From assembly GCF_020640915.1 (NCBI RefSeq), contig NZ_JADWDC010000055.1:1-32196 (forward strand): a DNA stretch of 32,196 bases, read 5' to 3'. The stretch's first letter is position 1, and each line of letters begins with the position of its first letter. A program made the translations under genes and the position numbers. Positions 8,607-17,321 of the stretch are shown here, piece after piece. Source of the DNA: Waterburya agarophytonicola KI4. Its GTDB lineage: Bacteria > Cyanobacteriota > Cyanobacteriia > Cyanobacteriales > Xenococcaceae. The notes below the pieces were generated by a model that saw only the letters and a program-made list of their open reading frames with translations, was not told the DNA's origin and searched no databases.

Positions 8607-8637
8607 TGGTCAGTTATCAATATTAGACAACTGACCA
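8607..8637 (-). terminator. Hairpin downstream of mscL
   Basis: TGGTCAGTT (8607-8615) and AACTGACCA (8629-8637) form a 9-bp stem with a 13-nt loop. It lies between the mscL stop and the start of the binding-protein gene, both on the minus strand. The bases after the stem in the direction of transcription are only weakly T-rich. Confidence 0.5.
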
Positions 8638-8669
8638 AGATTTAATTTAAGTGATTATATAATATGAAA

Positions 8670-9107
8670 TTACATTTGTTTGGTTTCCATTACTTCAGTT
8701 AGTCGCTCAATCGAAGTAGTTAATCTTTCTTGAGCCACAACCACAGCATCAGGAGTTTCTTCAGCTAAAGCTTCTTGGCGAATTAGACGTTTTTTGGCTT
8801 TTTCAAAAGCTTGAACGATCGCATAAATGCATAAAGCAATTACAAGAAAGTTCAAAATAGCTGCCAAAAACAAACCATATTGAATACCACCAGCAGATAG
8901 ATCTGCTAATTTGTCTACTCCAGCAGCTTTCATAGCTGGATTTAGAATTGCAGGGGTAATAATGTCGGCCACTAAAGAATCTATAATTTTACTGAAAGCC
9001 GCTCCAATAATTACTGCAACGGCGAGATCAACAACGTTACCGCGCATGATAAAATCGCCAAAACCAGATAAAAATCCCCCTGCTGCTTGTGTTCCTCTTC
9101 TAACCAT
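8670..9107 (-). CDS. mscL: Large-conductance mechanosensitive channel
   Basis: MscL is a homopentameric inner-membrane valve that opens under membrane tension and releases solutes on osmotic downshock. The 145-residue product begins with FGDFIMRGNVVDLAVAVIIGAAFSKI in the order amphipathic S1 helix, then pore helix TM1 with its Gly/Ala-rich face. A periplasmic loop, TM2 (FLVIALCIYAIVQAF) and a charged cytoplasmic helix with a helical tail follow. AAGGAG lies upstream of the ATG at 9107. The gene appears intact and is probably monocistronic. Confidence 0.97.
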   Translation of the reverse strand: MVRRGTQAAGGFLSGFGDFIMRGNVVDLAVAVIIGAAFSKIIDSLVADIITPAILNPAMKAAGVDKLADLSAGGIQYGLFLAAILNFLVIALCIYAIVQAFEKAKKRLIRQEALAEETPDAVVVAQERLTTSIERLTEVMETKQM

Positions 9108-9240
9108 AATTAATATCTCTCCTTTATAAAAGTTGTACTATTTCTGTTAAATAGGTAACTAATTATATGCGCTTCTCTAGAGAAATTAGATTTAGATTGA
9201 ATGAACAAAATGGGTGATTTGTGTCGAAATAGCTTCTATT

Positions 9241-10416
9241 TTATTTTGAGTTTAATATCTCTAATTGTTGCCAACATAAATATAAAGCACGGGGTACATG
9301 AAAACAACCTTTCCATTTGCCACCTTTGAGGTTTAATAATACTTCTCCTCGTCGATTGAGATAGCCAAACCATTCTCCGCTATGGCGATCGCTAAAATGT
9401 TTCCAAGTATAGTCGTGTACTCGCTCAAACCACGACCAACATTCCGATCTTTGGGTTAAATTAAACCCCATTAATAAAGCTACTAGGGTTTCTAGATGCA
9501 CCCACCATAATTTTTGATCCCACTCTAACCGATCGGGAGGATAGCCTTGGGCATCCATGAAATAGTAGATCCCTTCATATTGTTTGTCCCAACCAAAATT
9601 GAGGATCTTTAAAACTACATCAACTGCTCTATCGATTAACTGTCGATCGCTATTAAGACGGGCAATATCCATGATAAACCACATTGCTTCAATACCATGT
9701 CCAGGATTGATTAATCTACCATCAAAACAATCTAAATGCTGCCCCTCTGGAGTAACATTTTCGTACATTAATCCCGTATCTGCATCTAAGAAATCTTCCA
9801 TTACTTCTCGGACGGTTTGGGCTAAAATTTCCTCTAACTGGGTATCTTCTAGCAACCAGTCCATTTCTAAGGATAAATTGGCTAAAATCATCGGCACTGC
9901 CAAGCTTTTTAGCGATCGCGTCCCTGGATAGGCTTTATTATATTTACCCTTGGGATTAATCTGACGGCGTAAAACATTATGATAGGCTTGAAGGGCAATT
10001 TCTCTGGCGAGATCGTCCCCAGAAGCCAAAGCATATTGGCTATAAGCCATGGCAGCAAAACAATCAGAAAAGATATTATAAGGCTGCACTAAAGGTTGTC
10101 CCAGTTTGTCTAGAGCAAAATACCAGTTACCATCCTTATCTCGTCCGTGTTGAGCGAGAAAATCCGCCCCATGTTTGGCAATTTTAAGCCATTCTGACCG
10201 CTTTTCCAAGCGATTGTAAAACATGGAATAAGTCCACAACTGTCGATTTTGCAGCCAAATAAACTTATCAGTATCGTAAACTTTGCCATTATTATCCAAA
10301 CAGGTAAAATAGCCACCATTCGACCAATCTACTGAATGATTCGACCAAAAAGGAATCACATTATTTAATAGAGTATCTCGATATAAATCTGCTAAATTTT
10401 TAGCTTTCTGGTTCAT
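9241..10416 (-). CDS. AGE-family epimerase (N-acylglucosamine 2-epimerase type)
   Basis: The 391-residue product is a full-length (alpha/alpha)6-barrel sugar epimerase. Family features are [20 protein letters not shown] near the N-terminus, the central [18 protein letters not shown] with a conserved His, and the C-terminal [16 protein letters not shown] and [15 protein letters not shown] cyanobacterial member, Synechocystis Slr1975, interconverts GlcNAc and ManNAc and has the same length. Relatives act on cellobiose or mannose, so the substrate here is inferred. It stands alone, divergent from the GTPase gene at 10521. Confidence 0.88.
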   Translation of the reverse strand: MNQKAKNLADLYRDTLLNNVIPFWSNHSVDWSNGGYFTCLDNNGKVYDTDKFIWLQNRQLWTYSMFYNRLEKRSEWLKIAKHGADFLAQHGRDKDGNWYFALDKLGQPLVQPYNIFSDCFAAMAYSQYALASGDDLAREIALQAYHNVLRRQINPKGKYNKAYPGTRSLKSLAVPMILANLSLEMDWLLEDTQLEEILAQTVREVMEDFLDADTGLMYENVTPEGQHLDCFDGRLINPGHGIEAMWFIMDIARLNSDRQLIDRAVDVVLKILNFGWDKQYEGIYYFMDAQGYPPDRLEWDQKLWWVHLETLVALLMGFNLTQRSECWSWFERVHDYTWKHFSDRHSGEWFGYLNRRGEVLLNLKGGKWKGCFHVPRALYLCWQQLEILNSK

Positions 10417-10520
10417 ATTTAGCTCTTAATTTAGAATAATTATAATTTAATGGATCGATCGCCAATATTGACTGGAGGATTTATCATAAGACATTAACCA
10501 GTTATGATTGAGGTGGGACT

Positions 10521-11888
10521 GTGGGCAAAAAGACATCCAAACAAGAGGCTCATTACAATCAAGCTCGTGCCAGCTTACAACAGGCTATTTCTTGGTATTC
10601 TGGTTTTCGTCGTCACGGCAATTCTCCTCCAGGAGATCGCCTACAAGCAACTGTTAAAAAAGATTTACAATATCTCCAGAGTGCTTTAGATAAACTAGAC
10701 CGTCGCGCCATTCGCATTAGTACTTTTGGTTTGGTAAGTTGTGGCAAATCTTCCCTGATTAACGCTCTTTTAGAAGAAGAAGTGGTCGCAACAGGCCCAT
10801 TACATGGTGTCACCCAATCTCTAACTATTTTGCAATGGAATCCTTTTCCCGAAGATGGGTTAGCAGTAGAATTAATTGATACTCCTGGATTAGACGAGGT
10901 AGCAGGAGAAGCCAGGGCGACCATGGCGCGAGAAATAGCACAAAAATCCGATCTGATTTTATTTGTCGTGGCGGGAGATATTACCAAAACCGAATATGAA
11001 GCATTGTGCGAACTGAGAAGTACCCAAAAGCCTTTAATTTTGGTCTTTAATAAGGTAGATCTTTATCCAGATAGCGATCGCCAAAAAATTTATCGCCAAC
11101 TACAGCAGCTAAATGCCGAACGCAGTAGGGGTAGTTTAGAAGATCTTATTACTACTCAAGAGATTGTCATGGTTGCAGCCCAGCCTCAACCAATTCAGGT
11201 TAGAGTAGAATCAGCCGACGGTACGGTAGAAACTAGTTGGGAAAATCCCGAACCCCAAATCGAAGAATTGCATCAAACAATTTGTCATATCTTGCAACAA
11301 GAAGGTAAATCATTGCTGGCTTTGAATGCTCTGGTACAAGGAAGGGATGCAGAGGCTAATATTGCTCGCAAGACGGTTGAATTGCGTCAAACAGAAGCAG
11401 AGCAAATTATTAATAAGTATGCTCGTTATAAAGCGATCGCTGTAGCAGCTAATCCAGTTATTTTCTTGGACTTGGTGGGGGGATTTGTGGCAGATTTAGC
11501 TCTGATTCGCTCTTTATCTAAGTTATATGGACTGCCCATCACTACCTACGAAGCAGGAAACCTCTTGAGACGTATTGTAGCTAGTTCTGGTGGTTTATTA
11601 CTGGGAGAGGTGGGTAGTAGTTTGTTTCTGGGAGTTGGTAAAAGCGGGGCTATATTAAGCAGTGGGTTTGACAGTACTGGAGCGATCGCAGCTTATCTGG
11701 GTACAGCTACAGCCCAGGGAGCGATCGCAGGATATGGGACTTATGTCGTTGGTCGAGTCGCTCAGATCTATTTAGAACAAGGCTGTACTTGGGGAGAAAT
11801 GGGAGCTTCGACCTTGATCAAAGAGATTTTAGATCGGGTCGAACCAAATACGATTATGTACCGTTTACGTCAAGAATTGCTGGGATAA
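10521..11888 (+). CDS. Era-like GTPase with a hydrophobic C-terminal region (DUF697 type)
   Basis: The 455-residue product has an N-terminal helical segment (1-62) and a G domain with G1 GLVSCGKSS (70-78), G3 DTPGLD (120-125) and G4 NKVD (177-180). Its C-terminal half is Gly- and Ala-rich and hydrophobic (from about residue 310), able to insert in or bind membranes. This architecture is widespread in cyanobacteria and its cellular role is not established. The start is GTG, preceded by a GAGGTGGG-like ribosome site. A nearby ATG in another frame at 10504 is not the start. Confidence 0.85.
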   Translation: MGKKTSKQEAHYNQARASLQQAISWYSGFRRHGNSPPGDRLQATVKKDLQYLQSALDKLDRRAIRISTFGLVSCGKSSLINALLEEEVVATGPLHGVTQSLTILQWNPFPEDGLAVELIDTPGLDEVAGEARATMAREIAQKSDLILFVVAGDITKTEYEALCELRSTQKPLILVFNKVDLYPDSDRQKIYRQLQQLNAERSRGSLEDLITTQEIVMVAAQPQPIQVRVESADGTVETSWENPEPQIEELHQTICHILQQEGKSLLALNALVQGRDAEANIARKTVELRQTEAEQIINKYARYKAIAVAANPVIFLDLVGGFVADLALIRSLSKLYGLPITTYEAGNLLRRIVASSGGLLLGEVGSSLFLGVGKSGAILSSGFDSTGAIAAYLGTATAQGAIAGYGTYVVGRVAQIYLEQGCTWGEMGASTLIKEILDRVEPNTIMYRLRQELLG

Positions 11889-11905
11889 TTATTAATTATG
11901 ATTTA

Positions 11906-12220
11906 TTAGCGATCGGCAGTTAATTCAATTTGACTTTGACTATTTTCTTCCCCAATTAGGTTTGCATTCATTGAAGATAGAGCCACAAACACGAACGTAC
12001 CCACGATCGCCATAATTGTGATAAATTGCGTGCTATCGAAATGATATTGACTACTTTTTAGCTGTTGCAAGCAATTTTCATATTCTTGAAGGGTCATGGA
12101 CAATTCATTATCACAATCTCTTAGCTGAATATAAATATTATTTTCAATCTGCCTGAGATTTTTGATATTATTTGGTCTGGTTTCTAACAATACGGCAATT
12201 ATATTACGAGTAATAATCAT
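11906..12220 (-). CDS. Small putative membrane protein of unknown function
   Basis: This encodes 104 residues. Residues 1-60 are polar and probably helical. Residues 66-88 form one clear transmembrane segment (FITIMAIVGTFVFVALSSM), followed by a short acidic tail. I recognise no family. It is convergent with the GTPase gene, with only 17 bp between the stops, and divergent from thrB. The single hydrophobic helix in an otherwise soluble frame supports it being real, but no strong ribosome site was found. Confidence 0.5.
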   Translation of the reverse strand: MIITRNIIAVLLETRPNNIKNLRQIENNIYIQLRDCDNELSMTLQEYENCLQQLKSSQYHFDSTQFITIMAIVGTFVFVALSSMNANLIGEENSQSQIELTADR

Positions 12221-12347
12221 GATTAAATTTGGCTGTTTTATAATATTTTGATTTAACTACTTTTTTCCATTAACTACTAAAAATTCACTCCATTCAACGA
12301 TCCCGATCGCACTTACAAATTTTATTAAACAAAAAATAACTAATCAG

Positions 12348-13256
12348 ATGAATCAAGTTACTATTCGCGTTCCTGCAACTACCGCCAATTTAGGAGTTGG
12401 TTTTGACTGCATTGGTGCAGCCTTGACTATGGCTAATCAATTTCAATTTACTGTTGTCGATACAGAGAATAAACTCACTATTACAACAGAAGGTGATGAA
12501 GCAGATAAAGTGGGAACGGATGAGAGTAATTTAATATATCAGTCTTTTCTTCAGCTTTATCAAAAAATCAAACAAACACCCCCTAATATAAAGATTGCAA
12601 TAAAGCTAGGCGTACCTCTTTCTAGAGGATTGGGTAGTTCTGCTACGGCAATTGTGGGGGGGTTATTGGGGGCAAATCACTTGGCAGGAAAGCCTCTGAG
12701 TCGGGAGGAAGTAATGGCGATCGCCATTGCCATTGAAGGTCATCCCGATAACGTCGTCCCCGCATTATTGGGCAACTGTCAGCTATCGGTAGCTGATGGA
12801 GATATTTGGCAGATTAGCGAGATTTCTTGGCACGAGGATATTATTCCCGTAGTAGCCATCCCTAATTTTGAACTGTCTACAGAAGAGGCGCGTTCGGTGT
12901 TACCCGATAGCTATAACCGTCAGGACGCTATTTTTAATATATCTCGCATGGGTTTATTGATTAGAGCTTTAACTACTAATAACAGAGAATGGCTTAAAAC
13001 AGCACTAGCAGATAAGATACACCAACCTTACCGCCAACAACTAATTACTGGTTACGAGCAACTGCATCGTGCTGCTATTTCCGCAGGTGCTTATGGTATG
13101 GTCATTAGTGGTGCGGGGCCTACTTTACTAGCCTTGACAGATAAAAATAACGCCGATGGCGTGGTGCGATCGATGTCCGAAGCCTGGAGTAAATTGGGTA
13201 TAGATGCAACAGTGCGATCGCTCTCCCTCGATCCTGTCGGTGCAACAATGTTGTAG
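12348..13256 (+). CDS. thrB: Homoserine kinase
   Basis: ThrB phosphorylates L-homoserine to O-phospho-homoserine, the step before threonine synthase. The 302-residue GHMP kinase starts with VTIRVPATTANLGVGFDCIG. It carries the ATP-binding motif GVPLSRGLGSSAT (88-100), then EGHPDNVVPALLGN, and ends with the GHMP C-terminal motif YGMVISGAGPTLLAL. All diagnostic segments are intact. It lies 23 bp upstream of a GNAT gene on the same strand and may be cotranscribed with it. Confidence 0.96.
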   Translation: MNQVTIRVPATTANLGVGFDCIGAALTMANQFQFTVVDTENKLTITTEGDEADKVGTDESNLIYQSFLQLYQKIKQTPPNIKIAIKLGVPLSRGLGSSATAIVGGLLGANHLAGKPLSREEVMAIAIAIEGHPDNVVPALLGNCQLSVADGDIWQISEISWHEDIIPVVAIPNFELSTEEARSVLPDSYNRQDAIFNISRMGLLIRALTTNNREWLKTALADKIHQPYRQQLITGYEQLHRAAISAGAYGMVISGAGPTLLALTDKNNADGVVRSMSEAWSKLGIDATVRSLSLDPVGATML

Positions 13257-13279
13257 CAGATCCCCATTAATTTTACTCA

Positions 13280-13792
13280 ATGCAGATATTAGAAACACCC
13301 AGGCTGATTATTAGATATTTTACCATTAGAGATCTTGAAAATCTTTCGCCCATTTTGGCAGATCCTCAAGTTATGGAATTTTCTATTATTGGAGTTCACA
13401 ATTCCCAGCAAATCAGACAGTTTATCGAACAACGATTGCTCTCATACATCGAGCCTGGCTTCGGTTTGTATGCTTTAATTGATAAACAGACTAAAGAACT
13501 TATCGGCTACTGTGGCTTTTTTCTCCAAAAGATAAATGCGGATCGGGAAGTAGAAATAGGCTATCGTTTGGCTACAAAATATTGGGGACGAGGTTTGGCT
13601 ACCGAAGCAGCACAAGCTCTCTATCAATACGGTCGACAAAAATTTGATTTTAAGCGTTTTGTCTGTTTAATTGAACCTGATAATATTCGTTCGATTCGCG
13701 TAGCTCAAAAGCTAGGAATGAAGTTAGAAAAACAGATAATATATTATGGTATTAACGTAGAAATGTATACTGTCAATATAGATCAATTTTGA
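13280..13792 (+). CDS. GNAT-family N-acetyltransferase (RimJ/RimL type)
   Basis: The 170-residue product has the RimJ/RimL pattern. It opens with LETPRLIIRYFTIRDLENL and has the strand EVEIGYRLATKYWGRGLATEA. The WGRGLATEA part is the acetyl-CoA pyrophosphate loop. The C-terminal motif NIRSIRVAQKLGMKLE is also typical. Family members transfer acetyl groups to protein N-termini, antibiotics or small amines, so the target is unknown. It follows thrB by 23 bp. Confidence 0.9.
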   Translation: MQILETPRLIIRYFTIRDLENLSPILADPQVMEFSIIGVHNSQQIRQFIEQRLLSYIEPGFGLYALIDKQTKELIGYCGFFLQKINADREVEIGYRLATKYWGRGLATEAAQALYQYGRQKFDFKRFVCLIEPDNIRSIRVAQKLGMKLEKQIIYYGINVEMYTVNIDQF

Positions 13793-13812
13793 TATTTAAG
13801 ATCGAAAGTTAC

Positions 13813-14340
13813 TTATTTTTTATGAATAGAATCTTCCCAATTAACAGTAGATCTAGAGCGAACTTTTCTGGCATTAGCTGCATTATCATCTTGATCGCTC
13901 AGTTCAGCTAAAATAGGTTTTACTAGCCTAACAATATTTTTCCAAGTCAAATCTTTTTTGGGTAAATAATTAGCTAATTCTTGCAAAGCTGCTTGAGCTT
14001 CTCTAATATCGCGGTCGAGATTTTGATCGTCTTCAGCAGTTAAAGGAGTAGAACTACGCAATAGATCTTTTTGAACTGCGGCAAATCCTTTACGAACTTC
14101 TTGAGTAATTTTTACACTATAATCCGAACGCCCTTTGATTTTTTGCTTATTAAATCCTTGTTGGGAAGAAGCATACAAAGCGGGTAATCTATTCAGAGCA
14201 TAAGTAGATACTTCAATTGGGTTAATAAATTTCTTAATATTGCTAGGAAGACGATTTATTTGTCGATCAATTTCTTCTGAAACCAATATTTCCATAACAT
14301 TGCGATTAACGTAATCGCTTTCAGGTTTATTAATGTTCAT
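13813..14340 (-). CDS. ComFB-domain protein
   Basis: The product is 175 residues if it starts at the ATG at 14340. A TTG at 14376 would add 12 residues, but neither start has a good ribosome site. Residues about 12-65 match the ComFB domain: NVMEILVSEEIDRQ, then INPIEVSTYALNRLPALYASSQ. The remainder is polar and helical, with SADDDQN-like acidic and basic patches. ComFB proteins in cyanobacteria have been reported to bind cyclic di-nucleotides and influence cell size, type IV pili or competence. Such a role here is inference. It is convergent with the GNAT gene. Confidence 0.8.
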   Translation of the reverse strand: MNINKPESDYVNRNVMEILVSEEIDRQINRLPSNIKKFINPIEVSTYALNRLPALYASSQQGFNKQKIKGRSDYSVKITQEVRKGFAAVQKDLLRSSTPLTAEDDQNLDRDIREAQAALQELANYLPKKDLTWKNIVRLVKPILAELSDQDDNAANARKVRSRSTVNWEDSIHKK

Positions 14341-14596
14341 TTTGCTAACTTTTGCTAAATAACTATCTTTGAGCAAATAAGAATTACAATATAAAATCTT
14401 ACTCTTCCTATATATACATAAATAATCGTGATTGCCTAGCGGTAAATACTTTTAAATCTAGAAAATTCACTTAATTTTTATGTTATTTACTCTGCAATCT
14501 CAATTCCTTTATCTAAAACTTAAATTAGCCCTCAGAAAAAATACTGACTATTTGTTTAATATTTTTTATTGTTACCCAATGAATTAACAAAGCGAT

Positions 14597-14642
14597 CGCC
14601 TTGTTATTAAACCGAACTCAAAGTTAAAGCGATCGCTTTTTC
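14597..14642. repeat. Two HIP1-centred palindromes
   Basis: AACAA-a-GCGATCGC-c-TTGTT and AAAGCGATCGCTTT lie about 25 bp apart downstream of the TerB/Mo-nitro_C gene. The second runs into a T-stretch on the plus strand. They may act as transcription stops, but HIP1 palindromes are frequent in this genome. Confidence 0.4.
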
Positions 14643-14663
14643 ACGAAAATAACTAAATTGAAA

Positions 14664-15380
14664 TTATTGAATATATTTGGTCACATCTTCGCCACAATCA
14701 TCAGCTAAATAAGATAGGGAACGAAAACGCAGCATTGTAAATTGCTCGTATAAAGGGTTGAGTTTACATAAAGGAGGAATATGGGCAATCTTGCGTCCAA
14801 ATAAGTTTATATCTCGTTCAAAAGGACATTGAGGTGGAATCACCTTGCAGACAAATTTAGCCAGACGAGGATCTTTTACTTCCATCCCCTCAAGCCAATC
14901 TTTAATGGGATGAAGTACGTCTACCCCCGCTTTAGAATCTTGTGAGGGGGGAGTTAGGGGAGAAGCAGTACCAGCACTATTTGCTTGCTGTGCTTCTAGT
15001 TCTTCTTCTGATTTATAGAGGGTACTTTCTAAAGATTTTAAAGCTTCGACTTTAATTTCCAAGGCATCGCTAAATTGATGCAGCAATTCATATTCGGGAG
15101 TAGAATAAACCCCATCAGCTACCGCTACCAATACCGCAGTACGTAAGAAATTTTCGGCAGTATGGGGATCTTTTCCCAGGCTTTGAGCGAGTTCTTCGGG
15201 AGTAATTGTGTCTAGGGTATTAACGCGATCGATATCGGCTAAATCTTGAGTTAGTTGGGCGATTAAATCTTGTTCTTGGGGATCGTAATGTCCGTCGGCT
15301 AACGCCACAGTATATAAACCTCTTAGCCAAGCTACAATTTGGCGATCGCTATAGGCGGATTCTGTAATAGTAGTAGTCAT
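14664..15380 (-). CDS. TerB-like protein with C-terminal Mo-nitro_C domain
   Basis: The 238-residue product fuses two regions. Residues about 10-125 form a TerB-like all-helical domain: WLRGLYTVALADGHYDPQEQDLI, then VLVAVADGVYSTPEYELL, with acidic motifs like those that bind divalent metal. A Ser/Pro/Gln-rich linker (about 130-150) joins it to a segment that matches the domain named Mo-dependent nitrogenase C-terminus: WLEGMEVKDPRLAKFVCKVIPPQCPFERDI, then LCKLNPLYEQF and SYLADDCGED. No nitrogenase gene is present, so the domain name does not imply nitrogen fixation. Function unknown. Confidence 0.85.
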   Translation of the reverse strand: MTTTITESAYSDRQIVAWLRGLYTVALADGHYDPQEQDLIAQLTQDLADIDRVNTLDTITPEELAQSLGKDPHTAENFLRTAVLVAVADGVYSTPEYELLHQFSDALEIKVEALKSLESTLYKSEEELEAQQANSAGTASPLTPPSQDSKAGVDVLHPIKDWLEGMEVKDPRLAKFVCKVIPPQCPFERDINLFGRKIAHIPPLCKLNPLYEQFTMLRFRSLSYLADDCGEDVTKYIQ

Positions 15381-15435
15381 AGGAGCTATCTTTAATTATG
15401 TGTTTTAATTATGTGTTTTAAAAAAGGCTATTTGT

Positions 15436-15493
15436 ATTAACTCCACATAGGTCGTAACGAGGGAGTTAATGCACCATTAGAGGATGTCCTCTG
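15436..15493. ncRNA. Tandem hairpins in an intergenic region, possible structured RNA or leader
   Basis: A 9-bp perfect stem (ATTAACTCC at 15436-15444 with GGAGTTAAT at 15462-15470, 17-nt loop) is followed by AGAGGA-TG-TCCTCT (15479-15492). They lie between the divergent TerB-like and pseudouridine-synthase genes. The second hairpin shares 14 of 15 positions (agaggwtgtcctctg) with one at 32067-32081. The strand and existence of a transcript are unknown. Confidence 0.35.
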
Positions 15494-15617
15494 CAATATA
15501 TCATAGCTAAACCCTGGGGTAAAAATTCTTCAAATTAGCCGAACCCGAAACTGTAAAATAGAAGTTAATTAAAATTTTTAGTAAGAATTTGTCAGAGGTA
15601 CTATTCAAGAAATTATA

Positions 15618-16526
15618 TTGCAGGTAACAGAACAAAACGAACGTCTTGATCGCTGGTTATCAAGCCAGCTAACCGACATTTCCCGTTCTCGCATTCAAAA
15701 GTTAATTGAGAGTGGTAATGTTAGGTTAAACGATCGCCTGTGCCACAGTAAGAAGGTGAAAATTGTTCCTGGCGATCGACTTTTAATTACTATTCCCCCA
15801 CCAGAAAAACTAGATTTAACTCCCGAAAATATTCCTCTCGATATTTTGTATGAAGACGAGCATCTAATTATTGTCAATAAACCCGCAGGAATGGTGGTTC
15901 ATCCCGCACCAGGACACTATAGGAGTACCCTAGTTCATGCTTTACTTTATCATTGCCAGACTTTAGCAGGTATTGGGGGAGTAGAACGTCCTGGTATCGT
16001 TCACCGTATTGATAAAGATACTACGGGGGCGATTGTGGTGGCTAAAAGCGATCTCGCTCATCAAAATTTACAGGCGCAAATTAAAGCTAAAACTGCTCGA
16101 AGGGAATACTGGGGAATCATGTACGGTTCTTTTTCTACAGAATCAGGTAAAATCAATGCACCCATTGGTCGTCATCAAAGCGATCGCAAAAAAATGGCAG
16201 TTGTTACCTTGGAAAAAGGCGGAAGAGAAGCTGTTACCTACTGGAAAACTCTAGAGCGAATTGGTAATTATAGCTTGATGCAATTTCTCTTAGAAACAGG
16301 ACGTACTCATCAAATTAGGGTTCATTGCGCCCATCAAGGAAATCCCCTATTAGGAGATCCTATCTACGGCTCGAATCGTTCCCTTAAGGTTAATTTATCG
16401 GGACAAGCACTTCATGCAAGGCAATTGTCTCTATCCCATCCTATTTCAGGCAAATTAATTACAGCGATCGCACCATTACCATTAGAGTTTACCAAACTCT
16501 TGCAAGTTTTACGCAACCGAAATTAA
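15618..16526 (+). CDS. RluA/RluD-family 23S rRNA pseudouridine synthase
   Basis: This enzyme isomerises uridine to pseudouridine in RNA, most likely in 23S rRNA. An N-terminal S4 RNA-binding domain (ERLDRWLSSQLTDISRSRIQKLIESGNV) is followed by the catalytic domain. That domain contains HRIDKDTTG with the catalytic Asp, NKPAGMVVHPAPGH, and GRTHQIRVH near the C-terminus. Length (302) is typical of RluD. The start is uncertain: TTG at 15618 is used here, because no ATG is available. An AGAGG at 15594-15598 sits better for an ATT at 15603. The PKHD gene follows after 9 bp. Confidence 0.92.
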   Translation: MQVTEQNERLDRWLSSQLTDISRSRIQKLIESGNVRLNDRLCHSKKVKIVPGDRLLITIPPPEKLDLTPENIPLDILYEDEHLIIVNKPAGMVVHPAPGHYRSTLVHALLYHCQTLAGIGGVERPGIVHRIDKDTTGAIVVAKSDLAHQNLQAQIKAKTARREYWGIMYGSFSTESGKINAPIGRHQSDRKKMAVVTLEKGGREAVTYWKTLERIGNYSLMQFLLETGRTHQIRVHCAHQGNPLLGDPIYGSNRSLKVNLSGQALHARQLSLSHPISGKLITAIAPLPLEFTKLLQVLRNRN

Positions 16527-16535
16527 TTTATTCTT

Positions 16536-17207
16536 ATGATCTTTTCCATAGATAATATTCTTTCCCCCGAAGAAATTAGCGAAATCAAGCAAGTTTTAGA
16601 ACGAGCAGAATTTGTCGATGGTAAACTTACCGCAGGATGGCACGCTAAATTAGTCAAAAATAACCAACAATTAAAATCAGGAACATCTCAAAAAGAACTC
16701 AAGGCAAAAATTTGCGCTGTCTTGTTTAAAAATGCCCTATTTCAAACTACAGTTCGCCCTAAAACAATTCATTCCATTTTATTCAGTCGCTACGACCAAG
16801 GGATGTCTTACGATACTCATGTAGATAATGCCTTGATGAAAAACAACGGTAGTTTTTGCCGTTCGGATGTATCTTTTACCTTGTTTCTCAATTCCCCTCA
16901 AGACTATGAAGGGGGAGATTTAACTATAGAAGGAGTGCAAGAAGAACAACATTACAAACTAGATGCAGGTTCGGCTATTATCTATCCTTCCACTACTCTA
17001 CATCGCGTTAACCCCGTTACTCAAGGTACGAGGCTAGTTGTGGTAGGTTGGGTACAAAGTGTGATTCGAGATGCAAGCGATCGTGAAATTCTTTTTGACT
17101 TAGAAACTGCAAGGCGAGCAATCTTTGCCAAATCAGGCAAAACCCCAGAATTCGACCTTATTTCTAAAAGTATTGCCAATTTGTTGCGCAAATGGGCAGA
17201 TATTTAA
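16536..17207 (+). CDS. Fe(II)/2-oxoglutarate dioxygenase, PKHD-type (PiuC/YbiX family)
   Basis: The 223-residue product is a full-length PKHD hydroxylase. The iron-binding facial triad is H95-x-D97 (THVDNALM) and H156 (TLHRVNPV). R166 (QGTRLVVVGWVQS) is the likely 2-oxoglutarate ligand. The C-terminal extension with RDASDREILFDLETARRAIFAKSG is characteristic of the YbiX/PiuC subgroup, often linked to iron uptake. It follows the pseudouridine synthase by 9 bp, so cotranscription is likely. The substrate is unknown. Confidence 0.93.
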   Translation: MIFSIDNILSPEEISEIKQVLERAEFVDGKLTAGWHAKLVKNNQQLKSGTSQKELKAKICAVLFKNALFQTTVRPKTIHSILFSRYDQGMSYDTHVDNALMKNNGSFCRSDVSFTLFLNSPQDYEGGDLTIEGVQEEQHYKLDAGSAIIYPSTTLHRVNPVTQGTRLVVVGWVQSVIRDASDREILFDLETARRAIFAKSGKTPEFDLISKSIANLLRKWADI

Positions 17208-17253
17208 CCATCGTTAATCGTCGATCGTTTAGAAGCACTTTCACTACAAAACT

Positions 17254-17285
17254 AAAAAACCCAACAAGAATAATTTCTTATTGGG
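17254..17285 (-). terminator. Rho-independent terminator of nirA
   Basis: CCCAACAAGAA (17260-17270) and TTCTTATTGGG (17275-17285) form an 11-bp stem with one mismatch and the loop TAAT. On the minus strand the stem is followed by six T residues (17254-17259). It lies just beyond the nirA stop and can also serve the convergent PKHD gene. Confidence 0.85.
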
Positions 17286-17321
17286 CTGATAACTGATAAC
17301 TGATAGCTCAGTTAAGGAGTG

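Noticed and set aside
14664-15380. Tellurite resistance or nitrogenase function
   Set aside because: These names come only from domain titles. No ter or nif gene is present in the window.
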